This document shows, one piece after another, positions 6,837 through 15,358 of a stretch of DNA of 64,000 bases. The stretch comes from Saccharopolyspora rhizosphaerae (lineage in GTDB: Bacteria > Actinomycetota > Actinomycetes > Mycobacteriales > Pseudonocardiaceae): the NCBI RefSeq assembly GCF_003931915.1, contig NZ_RSAA01000035.1:186001-250000 (forward strand). Reading direction: 5' to 3'. The notes below the pieces were generated by a model. That model was given only the letters and a program-made list of their open reading frames with translations, had not been told where the DNA came from and searched no databases. The position numbers and the translations under genes are program-made. Position 1 is the stretch's first letter, and the number at the start of each line of letters is the position of its first letter.

Positions 6837-9563
6837 GTGCAAGTACCCGGGCCCGACACCCGCGTCGTCGAGCTGCGCGTGCACGGCATCCTCGGCACGA
6901 CCGGCGACGAACTGACCGATTCAGTGGCGTCGGTGGACGTGGCCGGGGACGGCGTGGGGCGCATCATGCGGCCGGCTGATCGGCTCCTCCGCCCGGTGCC
7001 GGGCCCGATGCTCAACGCCGGTGACCGCTCGGTGCCCCGGATCGTCGAGGGCTACGTGTGGGGCGCGATGACCTCGGGTGGCCTGGCGAAGGCCACCTGG
7101 GCGCTGCTGTTCCCGTTCGCGCTGGCCAACATGGCGCACTGGATGCTGCCGCCTACGCGCACCGACAACGTGATCAGCCGCGCGCTGTGCTCGCTGCTGC
7201 GCGCGTTGCTGCGGATCTCCGCGCTGCTGCTGACGACGCTGATGGTCGCGCAGCTGACGGTGGTCGGGCTGGACCTGGTGGCCGCCCAGTGCCTGGCGCC
7301 TGGCGCGCAGTGCATGGCCTACGTGCCGCAGGGGTTGCGCGAGGTCGACGTGCTGCGCTCGGTCGTGATGCTGCTGCCGGTGGCGCTGGTGGTGCTGCTC
7401 ATGCACCGGCTGTCCACTGTGTCCTGGAACGTCTCGGCGCCGAAGAAGGACAGCCCGCAGCACTCGGCGATGGCACCGACGATGCCGGGTGGCAACGTGG
7501 TGTCCGATCCGGACACCCCGGCGCTGCGCGCGCTGCACGTGACGGCGGCCCTGTCCACTGTGGTCCTGGTGGCGCTGGGTGGTCCGCTGTCGTTCAGCTT
7601 CGACCCGCGCTGGCTGGTGGCGGTAGCGCTGCTGGTCGTCTCCGTGGTGGGCACGGCCGGCCTCGACGACCCGGCCGGGATGCGCGAGACCAGCAAGGTC
7701 TTCCGCGCGGTTCTGGGGCGGCGGACCCGGCAGGTGCTGATGTCCGCCGGTGGCGTGCTGGTCGCCTCGGTGGCGGTGCTGCCCGGTGAGTTGCGGGGTC
7801 CCCTGCCCGGTTCGGGCGCGACGGTCGACGCCATCAGCGCGCTGCTGGTGCTGACCTGCGTGGCGGTCGCGCTGCTGCTGCTCCCGGCCTCGCTGCTGGC
7901 GCGCAGTTCGTGGAAGTCCTCGCCGAAGCAGCTGCGTCCGTGGGCCGGAGGCTGGATGAGCGCGCCGGTGCTGATGCTGGCGGTCATGCTGGGCCACGGT
8001 TTCGGCGCGGGCCTGGCGCTCAGCGTGCGGCAGGCGCTCGAGGCGCCGCGCCCGACCGGCGCTGAGGCGCTGCAGCTGCCCGCCGCTTACGACGACGTGA
8101 CGATCTTCTGGGGCACCGCCGTGCTGCTGCTGGCCGCCGCGCTGCTGGTGGCGGCCGCGTGGGTGCTGGTGCAGCGGTTCCGGCGCGGTGAGGACGGCGA
8201 TCCGGTCCCGGACGAGGTCGCGCTGCTGCACGCCGGGCGGGCCGAGGACCAGCAGAAGGCCGCCAAGGCCTGGAAGCTGGCCGACCTGCAGCGCCGCTAC
8301 GCGCACTGGCTGTTCCTGGTGATCGCGGGTGTGCTGACGGTCAGCACGGTCGCGACGCTGCTCGCCCGCTTCGCGGGGGTGCCGGAACTCCCGTGGTTGA
8401 GCGCGATCGGCGTGCTCGCGCTGGCCGGCCTCGCGGTCGGGTTGCTGCGGATGGTGTTCCTCGCCGCGACGAAGCGCGAAACCGCCCGCTACTTGGGCGT
8501 GCTGGCCGACCTGGCGCTGTTCTGGCCGCGGGAGGCGCACCCGGTGGTGCCGCCGTGCTACGCGCTGAAGGTGATCCCGGAGCTGGCCGACCGCGCGGCC
8601 GAGCACCTGTCCGACCCGAACACGCGCGTGGTGCTGGTCGGCCACAGCCAGGGCAGCCTGCTGGCGGCGGTGGCCGCGGCGCGGCTGCTGGAGACGCTGC
8701 CCGAGCAGGACCGCGAACGCCTCGGCCTGGTGACGGCGGGTTCGCAGCTGCAGTGGGCCTACCCGCGTGCGTTCCCCGGCGTGGTGCCGCACTCGGCGCT
8801 GCGCGACCTGGCGGGTCGCATGGGCGAGCGGTGGCGGTCGCTGTGCCGCGGGACGGATCCGCTGGGCGGGGCGGTGACGACCTGGAACCGGCAGGTCTAC
8901 AACGGGATGCTCATCGGCGTCGGGCTGCGCGGCGACGGCACGGACGGTCCCTTGCCCGCGGCGACGCGCGGTCCGACGGGCGCGCTGGTGCTGGGCAGCG
9001 ACCACTGGTTGCCGGACCCGCAGCGCGGGCCGTTCTCGTGCCGCCGCTGGGTTCCGGGCGTGCTGGGGCACTCCGACTACAGCGGTGATCCGGAGTGGGA
9101 CCGCGCGGTGGCCATGGCGGCGGGCCTGGAACGTCCGGTGCGCGGTGCCGCACTGCCGTTGTCGGCGCCGGAAGCCCCGCAGATCCCGTCGGCTCCGGAG
9201 CCGCGCTCTGCGAAGCCCGGAGCGGAACTGGCGCCGCGGGGCGACGACGGCGGGTCGATCGGCGGTCCGGTCGAGGAACTGCCCCAGCGCACCCCAGGTG
9301 CCACGGCGGAAGCCGTCAGGACCGGGCGCACCAGGACGATCCGGTCGTTCCGCAAGGGCCCGCAGCGCCCGTCCGAGGCCGAAGTCCCGCAGCAGGCGCA
9401 CGAGGAGACGGCCGAGGACACCGCCGAGGACCACACCGAGCTCCCCGCCCAGCAGGACTCCGAGCCCCGCTCGGAGCCGTCGGTGCTCCCCGAGATCACC
9501 GAGCCGCGGGGCCGCATCGCTCCCTGGGAGCGGGGCTCGGCACTGCGCCCCACCGACGGCTGA
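6837..9563 (+). CDS. Large integral membrane protein with serine-hydrolase-like segment
   Basis: This 908-residue protein starts with a short alpha/beta-like strand (RVVELRVHGILGTTGDEL). Roughly ten hydrophobic helices occur between residues 70 and 570. A soluble domain follows with VVLVGHSQGSLL (about 603-614), the nucleophile-elbow pattern G-H-S-Q-G of alpha/beta hydrolases. Later come GSDHWLPDP and LGHSDYSGDPEWD, which may supply the catalytic His and Asp. The last 140 residues are charged and disordered. GTG 6837 has GGGAGG 6 nt upstream, so this start is preferred over 6774. It appears to be a conserved actinobacterial family without a known function; a membrane-anchored lipase or esterase is inference. 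Confidence 0.8.
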   Translation: MQVPGPDTRVVELRVHGILGTTGDELTDSVASVDVAGDGVGRIMRPADRLLRPVPGPMLNAGDRSVPRIVEGYVWGAMTSGGLAKATWALLFPFALANMAHWMLPPTRTDNVISRALCSLLRALLRISALLLTTLMVAQLTVVGLDLVAAQCLAPGAQCMAYVPQGLREVDVLRSVVMLLPVALVVLLMHRLSTVSWNVSAPKKDSPQHSAMAPTMPGGNVVSDPDTPALRALHVTAALSTVVLVALGGPLSFSFDPRWLVAVALLVVSVVGTAGLDDPAGMRETSKVFRAVLGRRTRQVLMSAGGVLVASVAVLPGELRGPLPGSGATVDAISALLVLTCVAVALLLLPASLLARSSWKSSPKQLRPWAGGWMSAPVLMLAVMLGHGFGAGLALSVRQALEAPRPTGAEALQLPAAYDDVTIFWGTAVLLLAAALLVAAAWVLVQRFRRGEDGDPVPDEVALLHAGRAEDQQKAAKAWKLADLQRRYAHWLFLVIAGVLTVSTVATLLARFAGVPELPWLSAIGVLALAGLAVGLLRMVFLAATKRETARYLGVLADLALFWPREAHPVVPPCYALKVIPELADRAAEHLSDPNTRVVLVGHSQGSLLAAVAAARLLETLPEQDRERLGLVTAGSQLQWAYPRAFPGVVPHSALRDLAGRMGERWRSLCRGTDPLGGAVTTWNRQVYNGMLIGVGLRGDGTDGPLPAATRGPTGALVLGSDHWLPDPQRGPFSCRRWVPGVLGHSDYSGDPEWDRAVAMAAGLERPVRGAALPLSAPEAPQIPSAPEPRSAKPGAELAPRGDDGGSIGGPVEELPQRTPGATAEAVRTGRTRTIRSFRKGPQRPSEAEVPQQAHEETAEDTAEDHTELPAQQDSEPRSEPSVLPEITEPRGRIAPWERGSALRPTDG

Positions 9564-9738
9564 CCGGCGCCCCTGGCGCTTCCCGGGCCACCGCACGGTG
9601 GTTCAGCGCCGGGCGCCGCCGGTGCCCGGCGCGTGCGGGTCGGCCACGACGACATCCGGCGATGGCCGGAAGTTGTCGCCGCACGGCGTGGTCGGCCGCT
9701 CGAAGGCGTTCGTGCGCGGCCGAGTCGTGAGAGCACCT

Positions 9739-9775
9739 GCCGGTTCCTTCAAGCTGGACGAAGGAAGGAACCGGC
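9739..9775 (+). terminator. Hairpin, candidate terminator
   Basis: GCCGGTTCCTTC (9739-9750) pairs perfectly with 9764-9775, giving a 12-bp stem with a 13-nt loop. It lies about 175 nt after the hydrolase stop codon, so it may be a backup terminator. Confidence 0.45.
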
Positions 9776-9851
9776 GGCCCTGTCAGGGCGCGGCAACCCC
9801 GGCCTTCACGAGAAGAAACCCCACCGCGCCTCTCAAGGCCGGGAAAGGCGA

Positions 9852-9885
9852 AGAGCGGTGCCACCCCGAAGGATGGCACCGCTCT
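9852..9885 (-). terminator. Hairpin terminator of the APC permease gene
   Basis: AGAGCGGTGCCA (9852-9863) pairs perfectly with TGGCACCGCTCT (9874-9885) across a 10-nt loop. It sits 16 nt downstream of the permease stop codon on the minus strand and could act in both directions. Confidence 0.75.
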
Positions 9886-9900
9886 CGCGCGTCGCTCAGG

Positions 9901-11415
9901 TCAGCTGCCGACCGCGCCGCCGCTGGCGACGTCGCCCTCACGGCCCAGGCGCGAGTGCCTGCGGCCGTAGGCGAAGTAGATCACCACACCGGCGATCATC
10001 CAGACGGCGAACCGGACCCAGGTCAGGGCGGTCAGGTTCAGCATCAGCCACAGGCAGGCGAGGATCGCCAGGATCGGCACCAGCGGGACCAGCGGGGCCT
10101 TGAAGCCGCGCGGCAGGTCCGGACGGGTCCGGCGCAGCACGATCACACCCAGCGAGACCAGCACGAACGCGAACAGCGTGCCGACGTTGACCATCTCCTC
10201 CAGCTTGTCCGCTGGGAAGAAGGCCGCCGCCACGACGACCACCACACCGACCAGGACGGTCGCGCGGACCGGAGTTCCCCTGGTGCTGGAGGTCTTGGCC
10301 AGGCCCTGCGGCATCAGACCGTCGCGCGACATGGCGAACAGCACGCGGGTCTGGCCCAGCAGCAGCACCATGACCACGGTGGTCAGACCGGCCAGAGCGC
10401 CGACCGAGATGATCGCCGCGGCCCAGGTGACGCCGTGCTGCGTGAACGCGGTCGCCAGCGTCGAGCGGGTGCCGTCCTCGGCGGTCGCCAGGTCGGTGTA
10501 GGGCACCATGCCGGTGACGACCAGCGCGACCGCGACGTAGAGCACCGTGACGATGGCCAGGCTGCCCAGGATGCCGCGCGGGGCGCTCTTCTGCGGGTTC
10601 TTGGTCTCCTCCGCGGTGGTCGCGACGATGTCGAAACCGATGAACGCGAAGAACACCAGCGAAGCACCGGCCAGCAGGCCGAAGACGCCGTAGGTGCTGG
10701 TCTCGCCCCCGAGGATCAGCGACAGCAGCGACTGCTCGATCGCCGGGCTGTCCTCAGTGGCCTTCTGCCCCGGCGGCACGAACGGCGTGTAGTTCGCCGC
10801 GTTGACGTAGGCCAGGCCGACCACGATCACCAGCAGCACGACAGCCACCTTGATGATCGTGATGACCAGCGAGACGCGGGCGGAGAGCTTCGTGCCCAGC
10901 GCCAGCAGCGTGGACAGCACCACGACCAGGAACAGCGCGCCCCAGTCGAACTGGAGCGGTCCCATCTCCAGCACCGTGGGCACGGTCAGCCCGACCAGTT
11001 CGAGCACCTGCTCCAGGTACACCGACCAGCCCTTGGCCACGGCCGCGGCGGCGACCGCGAACTCCAAGATCAGGTCCCAGCCGATGATCCAGGCGATGAA
11101 CTCGCCGAACGTGGCGTAGGAGTAGGTGTAAGCGCTCCCGGCCACCGGCACCGTCGAGGCGAACTCGGCGTAGCACAGCGCGGCCAGACCGCAGGCGATC
11201 GCGGCGAGCACGAATGCCAGCGACACCGACGGCCCGGAGACGTCACCCGCCGTCCGTGCGGCCAGCGTGAAGATACCGGCACCGATCACGACCGATACGC
11301 CGAAGACGATCAGGTCCCAGGTGCCCAGATTCTTGCGTAGTTTGGTGTCCGGCTCGTCGGTGTCGAGGATGGATTGCTCGACCGACTTGGTTCGCCACAG
11401 CCCAGTGCCTGGCAC
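9901..11415 (-). CDS. APC superfamily amino acid permease
   Basis: This is a 504-residue transporter with about 12 transmembrane helices, of the cationic amino acid transporter branch. TM1 contains the glycine-rich substrate motif FGVSVVIGAGIF, and the loop after TM6 reads GFDIVATTAEETKNPQK, typical of the family. Substrate cannot be assigned from sequence. GTG 11415 is chosen because GAGGAGG lies 6 nt upstream and the protein then begins VPGTGLWRTKSVEQSI, which I recognise as the usual N-terminus; an ATG at 11439 lacks a ribosome-binding site. A permease occupies the same place near manA in mycobacteria. Confidence 0.9.
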   Translation of the reverse strand: MPGTGLWRTKSVEQSILDTDEPDTKLRKNLGTWDLIVFGVSVVIGAGIFTLAARTAGDVSGPSVSLAFVLAAIACGLAALCYAEFASTVPVAGSAYTYSYATFGEFIAWIIGWDLILEFAVAAAAVAKGWSVYLEQVLELVGLTVPTVLEMGPLQFDWGALFLVVVLSTLLALGTKLSARVSLVITIIKVAVVLLVIVVGLAYVNAANYTPFVPPGQKATEDSPAIEQSLLSLILGGETSTYGVFGLLAGASLVFFAFIGFDIVATTAEETKNPQKSAPRGILGSLAIVTVLYVAVALVVTGMVPYTDLATAEDGTRSTLATAFTQHGVTWAAAIISVGALAGLTTVVMVLLLGQTRVLFAMSRDGLMPQGLAKTSSTRGTPVRATVLVGVVVVVAAAFFPADKLEEMVNVGTLFAFVLVSLGVIVLRRTRPDLPRGFKAPLVPLVPILAILACLWLMLNLTALTWVRFAVWMIAGVVIYFAYGRRHSRLGREGDVASGGAVGS

Positions 11416-11461
11416 TGTCGCCTCCTCATCAAGTCCCATGTGTCGCGGGGCGGAAGGAACC

Positions 11462-11525
11462 TTAACCCGCAGGTGTTGCTCCGGGTAACGGTCGACCAGT
11501 GTTCGCCACCGGTTTCGTTAACCCG
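11462..11525 (-). promoter_or_regulatory. Repeated TTAACCCG sites upstream of the permease gene
   Basis: TTAACCCG occurs at 11462-11469 and again within GTTAACCCG at 11517-11525, with the inverted form CGGGTAACGG at 11482-11491 between them. The sites lie 47-110 nt upstream of the permease start, so they may be operator sites for an unknown regulator. They are seen only by eye. Confidence 0.25.
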
Positions 11526-11551
11526 TTGTGATGCCAGAACGGTGTCTCGTG

Positions 11552-12475
11552 TCAGGTCGTGGTCGCGCGACCACGGTCGAGATCCGGTTCCAGGTAGATC
11601 AACCTCGCCGCCGGAACCTTCCCCCGGATCCGCTGCTCTGCACCATCGATCTCGGCGGCGACTTCCGCAACCGAGAGGGACGGGGCCAACCCGATCTTGG
11701 CCGCGATCAGCAGCTCGTCGGGCCCGAGGTACTGCGTGCGGATGTGGATGACGCGTTCCACCCTCTCCGACTCCAGCTCGCCGATGATGTGGTCGAGCAC
11801 CTCGCGGTTCGCGCCCTCGCCGATGAGCAGGCTCTTGGTCTCCACGATCAGCACGACCGCGATCACGCCCATGAGCACACCGATGCACACCGTGCCGATC
11901 CCGTCGAAAACCGCGTTGCCGGTGAGCAGCGTCAGCCCGACACCGCCGAGCGCGAGCACCAGGCCGACCAGCGCCCCGAGGTCCTCCAGCAGGACCACCG
12001 GCAGCTCGGGGGTCTTGGACTGGCGGATGAACTGCCACCAGCTCAGGTCGCCCTTGATCGCGCGGGACTCCTGGATGGCGGTGCGGAAGCTGTAGCTCTC
12101 CAGCCCGATCGCGATCAGCAGGATGATCACGGCCACCCACGCCGAGTCCAGCGGTTCCGGGTGCCCGATCTTGTGCACGCCCTCGTAGAGCGCGAACACC
12201 GAACCGAGCGTGAACAGCATCAGCGCGACGACGAACGAGTAGAAGTACCGGTCCCGCCCGTAGCCGAACGGGTGCTCCTCGTCAGCCTTGCGCTTCGAGG
12301 TCTTCTGACCGAGGAGCAGCAGCCCCTGGTTGGAGGTGTCGGCGAGCGAGTGCACCGACTCCGCCAGCATCGACGACGAACCGGTGAACAGGAATCCACC
12401 GAACTTGGCCAGCGCGATGCCCGCGTTCGCGGCCAGCGCGGCCACGATGGCCCTCGTTCCGCCACCTGCTGACAC
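11552..12475 (-). CDS. Cation diffusion facilitator (CDF) transporter
   Basis: This is a 307-residue proton-coupled metal exporter with about six helices and a cytoplasmic C-terminal domain. TM2 carries AESVHSLADTSNQGLLL with the His and Asp of the first half of the metal site. TM5 has LLEDLGALVGL. The GEGANREVLDHI segment begins the ferredoxin-like cytosolic domain. GTG 12475 is preceded by GGGAGGA at 5 nt, and a long upstream extension in frame has no homology. It belongs to the branch related to human SLC30A9, and zinc or another divalent metal is likely but unproven. It may be co-transcribed weakly with manA upstream, although a hairpin separates them. Confidence 0.88.
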   Translation of the reverse strand: MSAGGGTRAIVAALAANAGIALAKFGGFLFTGSSSMLAESVHSLADTSNQGLLLLGQKTSKRKADEEHPFGYGRDRYFYSFVVALMLFTLGSVFALYEGVHKIGHPEPLDSAWVAVIILLIAIGLESYSFRTAIQESRAIKGDLSWWQFIRQSKTPELPVVLLEDLGALVGLVLALGGVGLTLLTGNAVFDGIGTVCIGVLMGVIAVVLIVETKSLLIGEGANREVLDHIIGELESERVERVIHIRTQYLGPDELLIAAKIGLAPSLSVAEVAAEIDGAEQRIRGKVPAARLIYLEPDLDRGRATTT

Positions 12476-12555
12476 GATGTCCTCCCGTCGATCTGGCTCC
12501 GATGACGGGAGGAATCTACCGGGTGCCCCGCCCTCGCAGGGGCGAACCGGTCGTT

Positions 12556-12595
12556 CTCCCCGCTCGGGAGCCGTGGTGCACGGCGGGGCGGGGAG
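12556..12595 (-). terminator. Two-part hairpin terminator after manA
   Basis: CTCCCCGC (12556-12563) pairs with GCGGGGAG (12588-12595), enclosing an inner hairpin GCCGTG-GTG-CACGGC (12570-12584). It lies 39 nt downstream of the manA stop codon. Confidence 0.6.
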
Positions 12596-12633
12596 CAGGA
12601 CCACCCTGGAACGAGCGGCTACGCCGCGCGGAG

Positions 12634-13887
12634 CTAGAAGGAACCCGCGGCGGCGCGGAAGACCTGGGCTTGGCCGACCGGGTCCAGTTCGGCCGGGCGG
12701 ACTTCGACCGCCGGGTCGCTGGCGGCCAGCCACACCGATTGGCCGCGCTGCAGGACCAGCTCGTGCGGCAGCGAGCCGTTGCCGTGGTGCCCGCGGGTCA
12801 GCCGGACGCTGCCCTTGGTGCACAGCAGTATCTGCGGGCCGGGCGAGTCGAGGTGGACGGTGCCGGCTTCGGCCGGCGTCCAGTCCAGCCTGGACAGCTC
12901 GAACTCGTCGGCCGGCGTGCGGTAGGCGGTGAGGTTGGCGTCGAGCGACTCGCCCTTGAGCACCCGCATGTCACCGCACGAGAAGTCCAGCACCTTCAGC
13001 AGTTCCGGCACGTCCACGTGCTTCGGGGTCAGCCCGCAGCGCAGGATGTTGTCGGAGTTGGCCAGGATCTCGATGCCGGTGCCGTGCAGGTAGGCGTGCA
13101 GGTTGCCGGCGGGCAGGAAGATCGCTTCGCCCGGCTGCAACACGAGCCGGTTCAGCAGCAGGCTCGCCAGCACGCCCGCGTCGTGCGGGTAGGACTCGCC
13201 GAGCTCGAGCACCGTGCGGCACTCCAGGGCGAACTCACCGCGCTCCTTGACGTGCGCGACGCAGGCTTCCAGCAGTTCCGGCAGCACGTCCCGCAGGTAG
13301 TGCTCGGGCAGCGTGATCCAGGTGGTGAACAGGGCGCGCAGCCCGCTGGCGTCCGGCTGCGCGGCTAACAGCTCGCGGTGCGCGCGCAGGCTCGGCACGT
13401 CCAGCGCGTCGAGCAGCCGGACCGTGCGCTGCGCGTCGCGGAACCCGGCCAGGGCGTGGAACTCGGTGAGCGCGCAGACCAGCTCGGGTTTGGCCGTCGG
13501 GTCCGGGTAGTTGCGGTTCGGCGCGTTGCGGGCGATGCCGGCACGCTCCTCCCGCTCGAAGCCCTCGGCGGCCTGCTCGGCGGAGGGGTGCGCCTGCAGG
13601 CTCAACGGCTCGTCGGCGGCGAGGACCTTCATCAGGAACGGCAACCGACCACCCCAGCGGCGCACGCACTCCTCCCCGAGGTGGTGCGCGGGTTCGGAGT
13701 CGAGCAGCGACAGCAGCGACACCTCGTCCCCGTCGGAGCGCAGCACCCGGGACGGATCACCGGGGTGGGCGCCCATCCACAGCTCAGCCTCCGGATGCGG
13801 TGTGGGGACGGGCCGACCGAGCAGATCCGCAATAGCGGTGCGCGAGCCCCACGCGTAGGGGCGCACCGCGTTGCGCAGTAGCTCCAC
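12634..13887 (-). CDS. manA: Mannose-6-phosphate isomerase, class I
   Basis: It interconverts fructose-6-phosphate and mannose-6-phosphate, feeding GDP-mannose synthesis with ManB and ManC. The 417-residue protein has the type I cupin motifs: WGS near the N-terminus (PYAWGSRTAIADLLG), PFLMKVLAADEPLSLQAHPS with the zinc-binding Gln and His, and PAGNLHAYLHGTGIEIL, then NILRCGLTPKH. GTG 13887 is chosen because the protein then begins VELLRNAVRPYAWGS, the family N-terminus; an in-frame extension to 14580 is spurious. It is the last sugar gene of the minus-strand run DUF3499-manB-Trm112-SIS-manA. Confidence 0.95.
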   Translation of the reverse strand: MELLRNAVRPYAWGSRTAIADLLGRPVPTPHPEAELWMGAHPGDPSRVLRSDGDEVSLLSLLDSEPAHHLGEECVRRWGGRLPFLMKVLAADEPLSLQAHPSAEQAAEGFEREERAGIARNAPNRNYPDPTAKPELVCALTEFHALAGFRDAQRTVRLLDALDVPSLRAHRELLAAQPDASGLRALFTTWITLPEHYLRDVLPELLEACVAHVKERGEFALECRTVLELGESYPHDAGVLASLLLNRLVLQPGEAIFLPAGNLHAYLHGTGIEILANSDNILRCGLTPKHVDVPELLKVLDFSCGDMRVLKGESLDANLTAYRTPADEFELSRLDWTPAEAGTVHLDSPGPQILLCTKGSVRLTRGHHGNGSLPHELVLQRGQSVWLAASDPAVEVRPAELDPVGQAQVFRAAAGSF

Positions 13888-13997
13888 AGTCGTTCTCGCT
13901 TCCTCGTTCTCGCGCTTGCTCGCCCGGCCAGCACATCGCGCCCGCAAGGCGTGCGGCATCGGGGGCTTCCCGGATCTTCGGTGCCGTGCGGCCTGCC

Positions 13998-15077
13998 TCA
14001 GCTCATGGCCAGGGCCGGCCAGCCAGGGCCGTTGAGCGTGCCCGCGGCCAGGCCCAGGTACACGGCCGCCAGGTCGAAGCGGGCTGCCAGGACCGCGGCG
14101 CGCAGCAGCGGGTCGGCGCGCACCGTGTCCCCCGGGGCGACCACGTCGGCACCGGGTAGGTCCCGCATCGCGGACCGCTCGAACACCTCCCCCTGGTCGT
14201 TGTGGCGCGTGCTGATCAGGAAGACCCGCAGCAGCGCCCCGACCTCGTCCTCGGGGTCGGCGAAGATGTCGGCCTCGGATCCGACCGACGCGGCGGCCCG
14301 GTGCAGTCCGCGCTGCACGACCGCCTGCGGGTACTCGGCGACGTGCCCCGGGACTCCCGCGTGCGCTCCGAGCGCGAACGAGGCGTGTCCGGCCACGGCG
14401 GCGGAGATCGCGTCCACCCCCCACAGCAGCGGGGTGCGCTCGGCCAGCCGCAGCGCCAGCGACTTGGCCGGGTTGCTCAACGACTCGTGGGACGGGTGGG
14501 CGCGCTCGGCTTCCTTGTCGAGCTCCTCGGCGAGTTCCTCGGTGTCGAAGTCCAGCAGGTCGAGGGCTCGCAGGGTGCACAGGCCAGCTGCGAAGACGTG
14601 GGCGAACGCCAGTGCGGGCGGCACCGCCACGCGCGGGGCCAGGACCTTCGCCCGACCGGCACCGGCGGCGGCCACCGGTCCTTCGGAGGGCACCGCGAGC
14701 ACGACGCTGGCGCCCCGCCGGCAGGCGGTCGCGACGCCCTCGGCGAGGGTGACGTCACCGACGTCGTCGGTGTGGGCGAAGACCGCGTCCAGCGCACCGA
14801 CCCAGGTCGGCAGCTCGTCGGAGATCACCACCGGCACCGGGCAGCGGGGCCCGGTCAGCGCACCCAGCAGCCGCGCCACGGTCACCGCCACGCCGGGCCT
14901 GGTGAGCAGCACGACAGCGCGCGGGCGGTCTTCGGCGAGGTCGTCGAGGCCCACTTCCGCCGCCGTCTCGGCGGTGGAGCGCACCTGTGCGCCGGAGAGC
15001 GCGGCCAGCCTCAGCAGGCCGCCGGCGTCGGCGTCGGCGAGCCTGGCGGGATCGTCGAGGAGCGTGTCGTCCAGCAC
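13998..15077 (-). CDS. SIS-domain protein (TobH/PGI-PMI-like)
   Basis: This 359-residue protein resembles the phosphosugar-binding SIS fold of bifunctional phosphoglucose/phosphomannose isomerases, named TobH in some actinobacteria. Visible segments are VVLLTRPGVAVTVARLL, a central AGRAKVLAPRVAVPPALAFAHVFAAGL stretch of the PMI type (split here by meaning, not a motif), and PLLWGVDAISAAVAGHASFALG. Its position between manA and manB is conserved in mycobacteria, so a role in mannose-phosphate metabolism is likely but the reaction is not established. The start is GTG, 8 bp after the Trm112-like stop, with GGGGAGGGG upstream. Confidence 0.8.
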   Translation of the reverse strand: MLDDTLLDDPARLADADAGGLLRLAALSGAQVRSTAETAAEVGLDDLAEDRPRAVVLLTRPGVAVTVARLLGALTGPRCPVPVVISDELPTWVGALDAVFAHTDDVGDVTLAEGVATACRRGASVVLAVPSEGPVAAAGAGRAKVLAPRVAVPPALAFAHVFAAGLCTLRALDLLDFDTEELAEELDKEAERAHPSHESLSNPAKSLALRLAERTPLLWGVDAISAAVAGHASFALGAHAGVPGHVAEYPQAVVQRGLHRAAASVGSEADIFADPEDEVGALLRVFLISTRHNDQGEVFERSAMRDLPGADVVAPGDTVRADPLLRAAVLAARFDLAAVYLGLAAGTLNGPGWPALAMS

Positions 15078-15084
15078 CTGCGCT

Positions 15085-15300
15085 TCACCCCTCCCCGGCG
15101 CCGCCGGGAGATCCGCCCCCGACGGCCTCGTCCAGCAGCAGCACCGGGATGCCGTCTCGGACGGGGAAACCGCGCCCGCAGGAGGTGCAGGTCAGGTAGT
15201 CGGCCTGCGCGTCGTCCCCCAGGCCGGGCCGCAGCGCGCCGTGCTGCTCGCACGGGCAGGCAAGGATCTCCAGCAACTGCGCTTCCAGGTCAACGGCCAC
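15085..15300 (-). CDS. Trm112 family zinc-ribbon protein
   Basis: This short protein (71 residues) has the Trm112/UPF0434 pattern LLEILACPCEQHG near residue 10-20, then LTCTSCGRGFPVRDGIPVLL. The cysteines form a zinc-ribbon-like fold, and the RDGIPVLL tail is the family signature. In eukaryotes and archaea Trm112 activates methyltransferases; the bacterial role is not clear. GTG 15300 is well supported by GGGAGG 5 nt upstream. It sits between manB and the SIS gene, with only 8 bp to the latter, so translation is probably coupled. Confidence 0.85.
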   Translation of the reverse strand: MAVDLEAQLLEILACPCEQHGALRPGLGDDAQADYLTCTSCGRGFPVRDGIPVLLLDEAVGGGSPGGAGEG

Positions 15301-15358
15301 GTTTCCTCCCAAACTCGCGCGCTTCGGCGAGTGTTGCTCGTCAGGGTCGACGCGCGGG

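Larger units (their letters stand above)
9564..9900. other. Convergent intergenic region with stacked hairpins
   Basis: No gene is seen in these 337 bases between the plus-strand hydrolase gene and the minus-strand permease gene. They contain a small hairpin at 9588-9601 (CCACCG-CA-CGGTGG) just after the hydrolase stop, and two larger hairpins listed separately. It looks like a bidirectional termination zone. Confidence 0.55.

Noticed and set aside
9085..11340. A 751-codon plus-strand frame across the hydrolase 3' end and the permease gene
   Set aside because: It runs antisense to a clear APC permease and through two terminator hairpins; the protein is Arg/Gln/His-rich with no domain.
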